From UBA6921 sp031370545 (GTDB lineage Bacteria; Pseudomonadota; Gammaproteobacteria; SG8-11), in assembly GCA_031370545.1 (NCBI GenBank), contig JANMQQ010000091.1, positions 1-8,985 of the forward strand: a stretch of DNA of 8,985 nucleotides, written 5' to 3'. This document shows positions 1 through 4,955 of the stretch, one piece after another. Below the pieces are notes generated by a model that had not been told where the DNA came from, made no database searches, and worked only from the letters and a program-made list of their open reading frames with translations. Within the stretch, counting starts at the first letter, position 1; each line of letters starts with the position of its first letter. Position numbers and translations under genes: made by a program.

Positions 1-675
1 GTAGACCGCCACGCCGACGCTGACCGCCATGTGAATTTGGTGACTCTCAATAAAATAAGGTTCGCCCAGACGCTGGCCAATTTCTATCGCGAGGATTGCT
101 GCGCTGCCCGGGCTGTTGATTTCCGGCAGCATGACGACAAACTCGTCGCCGCCGTAACGGCACGCGGTGTCTGCACCACGAATACCTTTAGTTAAACGGT
201 CTGCAACGGCTTGTAGCAATTTATCGCCGCTGGCGTGGCCCAGCCGGTCGTTCACCAGTTTGAATTCGTTCAAGTCGAGCATGACCAGCGCCAGCGGTTT
301 GTGATTGCGCTCGGCCTGGAACATCGCCTGATGAAAACGGTCTTGCAGCAGACTGCGGTTCGGCAAGCCGGTGAGGTTGTCGTGGTAAGCGAAGTGACGC
401 GCCTGTGATTCTTTCTGCGCGAGCTCCGCCAGCTCGTTCTGCAATTGAATATTTCGATCCACCAGAATCTCAATCTGGCGACGCGCACTGCTTGCAAGTT
501 GCCGACACTCGCTGATCGTCCGGACCAATGTATCAAGATCAGGCACCGAATCTTTGTTTGCAGCGTCCGATGCATCACACCCATCGTCGGTGGTTCTGTG
601 GTGTTCTCCGGGCGGTTTTGTATTGCGGCTTGCCTGCGGGTCTTCACCGTCGCCGGTGTGTCGGTTACGCGCCAT
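1..675 (-). CDS. GGDEF-domain diguanylate cyclase, C-terminus beyond window
   Basis: This gene encodes an enzyme expected to condense two GTP into cyclic di-GMP, a second messenger for attachment and motility. 225 residues are visible. A hydrophilic N-terminus (1-45) leads into a helical, probably coiled-coil stretch (about 46-92) and then the GGDEF domain from about residue 94. Visible motifs are DNLTGLPNR at 99-107, the active-site signature GGDEF at 175-179, and an RxxD inhibitory site (R166-D169) exactly five residues before GGDEF. The catalytic motif is intact, so an active, product-inhibited cyclase is expected. Roughly 35 residues of the domain are missing beyond position 1. No membrane segment is seen, so the visible part is cytosolic. 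The start at 675 has a GGAGA ribosome site, and an in-frame TGA at 692-690 blocks any longer start in this frame. However, a stronger start lies upstream in another frame at 749, so the true N-terminus is uncertain. Confidence 0.9.
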   Translation of the reverse strand, partial: MARNRHTGDGEDPQASRNTKPPGEHHRTTDDGCDASDAANKDSVPDLDTLVRTISECRQLASSARRQIEILVDRNIQLQNELAELAQKESQARHFAYHDNLTGLPNRSLLQDRFHQAMFQAERNHKPLALVMLDLNEFKLVNDRLGHASGDKLLQAVADRLTKGIRGADTACRYGGDEFVVMLPEINSPGSAAILAIEIGQRLGEPYFIESHQIHMAVSVGVAVY

Positions 676-746
676 ACGCTGGTTTCTCCATCAAGAATTA
701 AGTGAGCAACACGTGAGCCGCAAGTATGTACACGACGCGGTCTCTC

Positions 747-762
747 CATAATCAACCTCCCT
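747..762 (-). other. Strong ribosome site and ATG out of frame with the cyclase
   Basis: Read on the minus strand, AGGGAGG (762-756) sits six bases before an ATG at 749-747. This is a better translation start than the one assigned to the cyclase at 675. The frame opens with MERPRRVHTCGSRVAHLILD and stays open to 270. Beyond about residue 35 it turns into the Arg/Cys/Trp-rich composition of a shadow frame, while the GGDEF frame looks coding. The simplest reading is that the cyclase originally started here and that one base has been lost between about 690 and 600. A separate overlapping short gene is the alternative. Confidence 0.4.
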
Positions 763-813
763 AAATACACAACAAAACACCGACACTCCGTGCGGTAGCG
801 AACAAACTTTGGC

Positions 814-980
814 TAGCAGCCTGTCGGACTTAGGATGGCGGGGCTGCAAAAGCGGGAAGAGCGGTCCATAACAGCGCAAATTTTCGTTGAATAGAATAAC
901 TATTCGCCTCAAATTTGCGCTGTTCTGTCCTCGCTCTCCCACTTTTTCGCTCCACACCACCTAAGTCCGACAGGCTGCTA
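814..980. repeat. MITE-like palindromic element, copy A
   Basis: A 167-bp non-coding element bounded by perfect 21-bp terminal inverted repeats (814-834 and 960-980, beginning TAGCAGCCTGTCGG). Inside are nested arms: AACAGCGCAAATTT against AAATTTGCGCTGTT, and a central GAATAG/CTATTC hairpin, so the whole element can fold back on itself. CTAG occurs at both outer edges (813-816 and 978-981) and could be either a 4-bp target duplication or part of the repeat. No transposase is encoded. A second copy lies at 8869-8985 in the opposite orientation. Mobilisation in trans by an IS is inference. YTAR-type target duplications are known for the IS5 group, but the parent IS is not identified here. Confidence 0.85.
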
Positions 981-1143
981 GGTTGACATTTTTATGTGGG
1001 CGGACGAACCCAGCGCGCATGTGCCCGGGGGAATTTCGGCGCAGCGTACGCTAGCGCACGGTGGCCTATTTACGTGCAGCTTAGAGTCGCAGCGTTAGCA
1101 GTCACTCACCCTTACTAATTATTAACTCGAAGGAGATCTAACG

Positions 1144-1464
1144 ATGGAACCAGCAATGAGCGATTTCAATCGGACTAAAGGCAAGATGGTTGACGATTTC
1201 AAAGCGATTGTGAACGATGCCGATGATTTACTTCAGGCTACGGCAAAAGTGTCTGGCGAAGGTTTCAACATGACCCGTGCGCGCTTCGCCGAAAAGTTAA
1301 AAACTGCTAAAGCGAGCTTGATAGATGCGGAACAAATCGTGGTCGACAGAGCAAAACAGGCGGCCACGGTGACGGACGATTATGTGAAAGGCAATCCGTG
1401 GACTGCATTGGGTGTTGCTGCCGGTATCGGTCTGTTCATCGGCTTTCTCGCTGGCAAACGCTAA
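1144..1464 (+). CDS. DUF883 family membrane-anchored protein (YqjD/ElaB-like)
   Basis: A 106-residue protein of the DUF883 family. E. coli members YqjD and ElaB are inner-membrane proteins that bind ribosomes in stationary phase. Residues 1-80 are charged and helical without a signal peptide. The C-terminus (about 84-106, starting NPWTALGVAAGIG) is a Gly/Ala-rich membrane anchor ending in GKR, typical of the family. The ATG at 1144 lies eight bases after AGGAG (1131-1135); a second ATG at 1156 is too far from that site. It is the first gene of a set with the YqjE-like and YqjK-like genes, 34 bp before the next one, the same order as E. coli yqjD-yqjE-yqjK. The ribosome-docking role is transferred from E. 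coli, not shown here. Family assignment is secure. Confidence 0.9.
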   Translation: MEPAMSDFNRTKGKMVDDFKAIVNDADDLLQATAKVSGEGFNMTRARFAEKLKTAKASLIDAEQIVVDRAKQAATVTDDYVKGNPWTALGVAAGIGLFIGFLAGKR

Positions 1465-1498
1465 ATTACTCGTTAAAAATTAAAAGGAGATCCCGCTC

Positions 1499-1897
1499 GT
1501 GTTGCATGACACTCACTCCATCCATGCACCGCCTGAGGGTGCGTTCAGTTCGATCAAGAACCTGGCCTCGAGCCTGGTTTCTCATCTGCATACGCGGTGG
1601 CAGCTTTTTGCCACCGAGTTAGCGGAGGAAAAGCTGCGCTTGGTGTCGCTCCTGTTCAGCGCCGTGTTAGCCCTATTTTTTACCTGCATGACGCTTGTTG
1701 TCACGGTGCTGTTCGTCATCGCGATCTATTGGGATACCCCTTATCGGTTGCATGCGCTCGGCTTACTCGGCTTGCTGTTTTTGGTAGGTGCTGGGATTTT
1801 TGCAACCAGCGTTCGCACCAAGCTTCGATCCAAACCACGTTTATTCGAAGCCAGCCTGGCGGAACTTTATAAAGATCGCGAGCAATTAAAATCATGA
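1499..1897 (+). CDS. YqjE-like inner-membrane protein (phage holin family, DUF1469)
   Basis: A 132-residue integral membrane protein. An N-terminal cytosolic amphipathic part (1-47, containing the family-like run RWQLFATELAEEKLRL at about 33-48) is followed by two membrane segments (about 48-77 and 84-105) and a charged tail with SLAELYKDREQLK. This is the layout of the YqjE/DUF1469 group, which databases name a holin superfamily; no lysis role is implied by the context. The start is GTG at 1499, chosen because AAGGAG at 1484-1489 precedes it by nine bases and no ATG is available nearby. Its stop overlaps the next gene's ATG by four bases (ATGA, 1894-1897), indicating translational coupling. 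The function is unknown; association with the YqjD-like protein in the membrane is plausible. Confidence 0.87.
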   Translation: MLHDTHSIHAPPEGAFSSIKNLASSLVSHLHTRWQLFATELAEEKLRLVSLLFSAVLALFFTCMTLVVTVLFVIAIYWDTPYRLHALGLLGLLFLVGAGIFATSVRTKLRSKPRLFEASLAELYKDREQLKS

Positions 1898-2187
1898 CGA
1901 CCAAAAACTCCACCTTGGCAGACCAACGTGACCATCTGGTCGCGCAAATTGCATATGAACGCGCCCTGATCGCGCAACATGCTTCGTCGTTAAAACGTTT
2001 GTCCCGAATCATCGACGGCGTCAATCAAACTGTTCGCTATGTGAAAAAACATCCGGAAGTTTTGTTGTTGCCCGCAGTGATCGCTATCGTCTCACGCCCG
2101 CGCCGCTTGCTGGCTTCGGCTTTTAGCGCGCTGGGAGTGTGGCGCATGTCGCGCACCTGGCGGCAGCGGCTGCTGCACCGATGGTAA
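1894..2187 (+). CDS. YqjK-like protein
   Basis: A 97-residue basic protein matching the YqjK-like type. The N-terminal helix (about 8-50) is rich in Gln, Arg and Ala (LADQRDHLVAQIAYERALIA). It is followed by a short hydrophobic stretch VLLLPAVIAIV (about 56-66) that may insert in or lie on the membrane, and an Arg/Trp-rich tail ending RQRLLHRW. It overlaps the YqjE-like gene by four bases and has no strong ribosome site of its own, so translation probably depends on re-initiation. It is the last gene of the operon, with a terminator-like hairpin 66 bp downstream. Sequence conservation in this family is weak, so assignment rests on length, composition and gene order. The molecular role is unknown. 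Confidence 0.75.
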   Translation: MTTKNSTLADQRDHLVAQIAYERALIAQHASSLKRLSRIIDGVNQTVRYVKKHPEVLLLPAVIAIVSRPRRLLASAFSALGVWRMSRTWRQRLLHRW

Positions 2188-2252
2188 ACTAACTTCAGGA
2201 TCAACAGGACGTCCGCGTACGCAGGTTTTGAATCTGCATGCGCGGATGAACG

Positions 2253-2292
2253 AAGGCGGATGCGAATTTATTCGCACCCGCCTTTGCTTTCT
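2253..2292 (+). terminator. Rho-independent terminator of the yqjDEK-like operon
   Basis: AAGGCGG (2253-2259) pairs with CCGCCTT (2278-2284), and TGCGAA (2261-2266) pairs with TTCGCA (2271-2276), around a TTTA loop with one A/C mismatch. The hairpin is followed by TGCTTTCT. The stem is long and GC-rich, but the T-tract is interrupted. Its position just after the last gene of the operon supports termination there. Confidence 0.7.
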
Positions 2293-2323
2293 ATTCGCTG
2301 TCTAAGTTTTAAGACGAATCATC

Positions 2324-2345
2324 CCTTCCCCCTGCAAGGGGAAGG
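2324..2345. repeat. REP-like hairpin CCTTCCCC/GGGGAAGG, copy 1
   Basis: CCTTCCCC (2324-2331) and GGGGAAGG (2338-2345) form an eight-pair stem around CTGCAA. A nearly identical hairpin occurs at 7549-7571. Both are intergenic. Short C/G-rich palindromes of this kind are typical REP-type dispersed repeats; here it lies after the yqjDEK-like operon terminator. Confidence 0.75.
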
Positions 2346-2401
2346 TGAGGATGGGGGTGCTCAAAATACGAGGTGGACGACTCGCATACTCAATAACTAC
2401 A

Positions 2402-2540
2402 GGGCACTTCTATAAATTCAGAGTTCGCCCAAATGCAAGGCGCCGAAAAAATTTCGCCGCGCGCATATGTTGATATGTAAGCAAGAAATTTTTTCCGCAA
2501 CGCGGCAGTTGGGATGAAATCTGGATTTAGAGAAGTGCCC
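2402..2540. mobile_element. 139-bp MITE-like palindromic element with TACA duplication
   Basis: The ends GGGCACTTCTATAAATTC (2402-2419) and the reverse complement of 2523-2540 match at 16 of 18 positions, and similarity continues inward. TACA flanks both ends (2398-2401 and 2541-2544), as expected for a 4-bp target duplication. The interior is also palindromic: GAAAAAATTT against AAATTTTTTC, and CATAT against ATATG around the centre. There is no coding capacity. It begins 14 bp beyond the stop codon of the DUF3185 gene and may serve as its 3' hairpin. The parent transposase is not identified. Confidence 0.75.
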
Positions 2541-2554
2541 TACACCGAGTTAGT

Positions 2555-2758
2555 TCAACTTCTCACACCACGTAGCAGCCCGGCTAATCCAATCACCGCC
2601 GCGACCACACCGCCGACTAACATCCAGATTGCCTTGTCGGTGGGGGCATCGGTGAACACGCGGGAAACATCGGAGCTGAATGAGTTCGATGCACTGACAC
2701 CAAAGATGACCAGCAGTATTCCACCCGCCAGCAGGGCAAGTGAGATGGTTTTGTCCAT
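2555..2758 (-). CDS. DUF3185 family small membrane protein
   Basis: A 67-residue inner-membrane protein with two hydrophobic segments: ISLALLAGGILLVIFGVSA near the N-terminus (about 4-22) and MLVGGVVAAVIGLAGLL (about 46-62). Between them is the polar stretch SNSFSSDVSRVFTDAPTDK. This arrangement and wording are characteristic of DUF3185, a family without known function. The ATG at 2758 was chosen because AAGGAGG (2772-2766) precedes it by seven bases; the ATG at 2776 overlaps that ribosome site and cannot use it. It lies 40 bp downstream of the lmo0937-like gene on the same strand, so the two are probably co-transcribed. The short tail LRGVRS is cytosolic or periplasmic depending on topology, which cannot be fixed here. 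Confidence 0.88.
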   Translation of the reverse strand: MDKTISLALLAGGILLVIFGVSASNSFSSDVSRVFTDAPTDKAIWMLVGGVVAAVIGLAGLLRGVRS

Positions 2759-2798
2759 GCTCAATCCTCCTTCCATTTAGCAATTCAGGTTTAGCGGA

Positions 2799-2948
2799 TC
2801 ACAGCGCTCGTCTGCCGTTGATGACGTTGACCAGGATGACTACGATGGCGAGCACCAACAACACGTGAATGAACCCTCCCAGGGTGTAAGAGGATACAAG
2901 GCCAAGGAGCCACAATATGACTAAAACAACTGCGATTGTGTAAAGCAT
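2799..2948 (-). CDS. Small hydrophobic protein, lmo0937 family (DUF5670-like)
   Basis: A 49-residue protein read on the minus strand from ATG 2948 to TGA 2799. It opens MLYTIAVVLVILWLLGLVSS, continues YTLGGFIHVLLVLAIVVILV, and ends NVINGRRAL. Two membrane helices with a central YTLGGFIHVLL turn are the hallmark of the lmo0937/DUF5670 family of tiny membrane proteins, function unknown. A modest AAGGG ribosome site lies seven bases upstream. The gene is short enough to be missed by length-filtered gene calling. It precedes the DUF3185 gene by 40 bp in the same direction. The inverted repeat ending at 2993 is only 44 bp upstream of the start, so its promoter must lie inside or beyond that element, or in the short gap. 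Confidence 0.85.
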   Translation of the reverse strand: MLYTIAVVLVILWLLGLVSSYTLGGFIHVLLVLAIVVILVNVINGRRAL

Positions 2949-2992
2949 GTTAAGACCCTTCTGTTTCGTTGTTGGAAAAATTCCGCCTGATT

Positions 2993-3268
2993 ATCCTAGA
3001 AACGGCAGTTGAACGGCCTGAGCAGCGCGACACGTTGAGTACAGGGCAAGGCGCAACGAGCGAGGAATAGCGAGCTATTCCTATGATTCCTATCGCGCTG
3101 GTTTTGCGCGAGGTAGGACGAGTTGCAACGCCGCCCTGTGCACAACGGGGCGTGCTGCTCAGGCCGTAGCGGGCCTCACCTAATGGGTGAAGCATGCATG
3201 GGCCAAAAATATCAATACCTGTACACACTTGCTCGTGCCTTGCAGCGGTCAACTGCCGTTTCTAGGAT
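2993..3268. repeat. Compound inverted-repeat element (276 bp) with nested palindrome
   Basis: Perfect 20-bp inverted repeats, ATCCTAGAAACGGCAGTTGA (2993-3012) and its complement (3249-3268), bound the region. A second palindrome sits inside: CGGCCTGAGCAGC (3014-3026) pairs with 3154-3166. Further in are GCAAGGCGC/GCAACGCCGC arms and a central GGAATAG-CGAG-CTATTCC hairpin at about 3065-3082. The inner unit abuts the left repeat but leaves about 82 bp of unexplained sequence before the right one. That asymmetry suggests one element inserted in another or a compound MITE. No credible ORF was found in it. Confidence 0.75.
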
Positions 3269-3553
3269 TGCCGCTTCGAACATTACCTTCGCGTTCTTTC
3301 CCCGGTCGGTTCGATACCGTACATATACGTTGATACCTTCCCCTGATCTTCAATTACGTACATTTTACATTTTGTTATTGGGCGCGTGTTTTGACTTATT
3401 CACGATGTCCGTTCGCAAATAATTTTCGATATGTTCGCTATCGAACGGTGCGCAATGGGCGGCGGTGCGATAAGTCACTTCGATATTTGACGTAGCAACA
3501 CCCTTCGTAGCCCCGGACGGGTGATCTGGATTTGAAAACCTAAGGAATAGCAA
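3269..3553 (+). promoter_or_regulatory. Non-coding leader upstream of the ice-binding-like gene
   Basis: About 285 bp with no supported gene on either strand. It is AT-richer than its surroundings and should hold the promoter for the gene at 3554. A perfect inverted repeat, TTCGATA (3425-3431) and TATCGAA (3439-3445) with a seven-base spacer, is the best candidate operator or leader hairpin. A TTGACT near 3391 lacks a well-spaced -10 box, so no promoter is called with confidence. The ribosome site AAGGA at 3542-3546 serves the ATG at 3554. Confidence 0.4.
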
Positions 3554-4900
3554 ATGATCAAAGTTGAATGTGTTACCAGGACGTTGATGTGGTCCATGGC
3601 GGTTTTAGCGGCCGCTTCTATGGTGGGATGCAATGTGGGGGAACGCGATTCGATCCTGGGTGCAGGCGGTGCGAGCTCGGGGATATCCGGAGCACCTCCG
3701 GGCGCAATCGTACCGGCTGCCGTATGTAGTGCAGCCGCAGGACCGACCATACCGACGGTGACCTTATCTGACCCGACCAGTGGTAATCAGTTTGTAACCA
3801 CCAGCACCAGTGGTGTGGCTGGCGGCGGAAAATTGATTACCGCCAGCTTCAGTCTGGCGATGGATCCCACAACGATCAACGCAACAACGTTTACGCTGAA
3901 ACCCGCTGGCAGCGTTGCCCTCACGCCCGCATCGGTGAGCTACAACGCGTCCACAAAGGTCGCGACCTTGACTACATCATCCCCACTCGCGGTTGACGCT
4001 GCGTACACCGCAATTATTACCCAAGGAGTCACGAGCGCCACCAGTGTACCGGCCGCCTGTATCTATGCGTGGAACTTCAAGACCGCCACTGCTGCGGCGG
4101 CCGGTCTTGCGCCGGTGAACCTCGGCTCGGCTGCCTCGTTTGGAATCGCGTCGACGGCCGGGGTTACCAACACCTTGACGGTGCCAAATACCACAATTAA
4201 CGGCGATACGGTGCTGGATCCCAATACCACCTGCAACGCCGTGACCATTGATGCTGCCGGGGGTTTCGGTCTGTGCGGAGGTGCGCCGCCGACCATCAAC
4301 GGAACGGTAATCAGTCCATTGTTTTCAGGTGCCGGACCCACGTCAACTGCAATCAAGGCTGACCTGCAGGCGGCGTTTCTCAGCATCACTCCGCCTGCGG
4401 GCCCTCCGGCCGCAGGTTCACTCGGCGGAGCCACTAATATTCCGGCGGGCACGACGCTCGGGGCACCAACCGGGAACGCACTGGTGCAGGGCGACAACTT
4501 ATTCGTTCCTGGCGTCTATCAATCCCTCACGTCTATTTTGATAACGGATGACCTCACGCTCGACGCCCAAGGCAACTCGAATGCAGTCTTCATCTTTCAG
4601 TCATCGAGCACCGTCGGCGCCGCCGTTGGCGCGGCTTCTCCCGGCACCCACACACGTATCCTTCTGATTAACGGTGCGAAGGCTTCCAACGTTTTTTGGC
4701 AAGCAGGCAGTTCCGCGACGCTAGGCGCGTACGCTGAATTCCAGGGCAACATTTTGGCCTCGGAAAGCATCACGATGAACACCGGCGCAAGCTCGTGCGG
4801 CAGATTGTTAGCCGGGGGGTTTGCGGCCGGGGCGTTTGTGTTCGACTCCAACCTCGTTTCCGTGCCCGGCAATGTGAATGCCCCATCGGCATGCCAGTAA
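3554..4900 (+). CDS. Ice-binding-like (DUF3494) lipoprotein with Ig-like domain
   Basis: A 448-residue exported protein. A signal sequence ends in the lipobox MVGC (Cys26), and Asn at +2 predicts outer-membrane anchoring. After a Gly/Ala-rich spacer, residues about 65-177 form a bacterial Ig-like domain of the SbsA/Big_5 type (SDPTSG, then ITASFSLAMDPTTINATTFTL). Residues about 187-436 match the DUF3494 ice-binding fold: VNLGSAASFGI, TTINGDTV, LTLDAQGNSNAVFIFQ (334-349), NVFWQAGSSATLG (379-391) and GNILASESITMNTGA (398-412). DUF3494 proteins form a right-handed beta-solenoid, and several bind ice and inhibit recrystallisation; not all members do. Here a surface role such as ice adhesion or stress protection is inferred. 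Ribosome site AAGGA lies seven bases before the ATG. The OmpA gene follows after 55 bp without a terminator, so they may be co-transcribed. Confidence 0.9.
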   Translation: MIKVECVTRTLMWSMAVLAAASMVGCNVGERDSILGAGGASSGISGAPPGAIVPAAVCSAAAGPTIPTVTLSDPTSGNQFVTTSTSGVAGGGKLITASFSLAMDPTTINATTFTLKPAGSVALTPASVSYNASTKVATLTTSSPLAVDAAYTAIITQGVTSATSVPAACIYAWNFKTATAAAAGLAPVNLGSAASFGIASTAGVTNTLTVPNTTINGDTVLDPNTTCNAVTIDAAGGFGLCGGAPPTINGTVISPLFSGAGPTSTAIKADLQAAFLSITPPAGPPAAGSLGGATNIPAGTTLGAPTGNALVQGDNLFVPGVYQSLTSILITDDLTLDAQGNSNAVFIFQSSSTVGAAVGAASPGTHTRILLINGAKASNVFWQAGSSATLGAYAEFQGNILASESITMNTGASSCGRLLAGGFAAGAFVFDSNLVSVPGNVNAPSACQ

Positions 4901-4955
4901 GCGCACAGGGCAAGGCATCAGAAACGAGTTACATAAAATTCATTTGGAGAAACAC

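Noticed and set aside
691..960. 89-codon minus-strand frame across copy A of the repeat
   Set aside because: It is formed by the palindromic element itself and has no family resemblance.
983..988. TTGACA resembling a -35 box before the DUF883 gene
   Set aside because: No acceptable -10 hexamer is found 16-18 bases downstream; it may be chance next to the repeat end.
4063..4497. 144-codon minus-strand frame
   Set aside because: Antisense shadow of the DUF3494 gene, which has clear family motifs in the plus frame.
4878..4955. 26-residue N-terminal extension of the OmpA gene
   Set aside because: It overlaps the end of the preceding gene, lacks a ribosome site and would place the signal peptide internally; ATG 4956 has GGAGA upstream.
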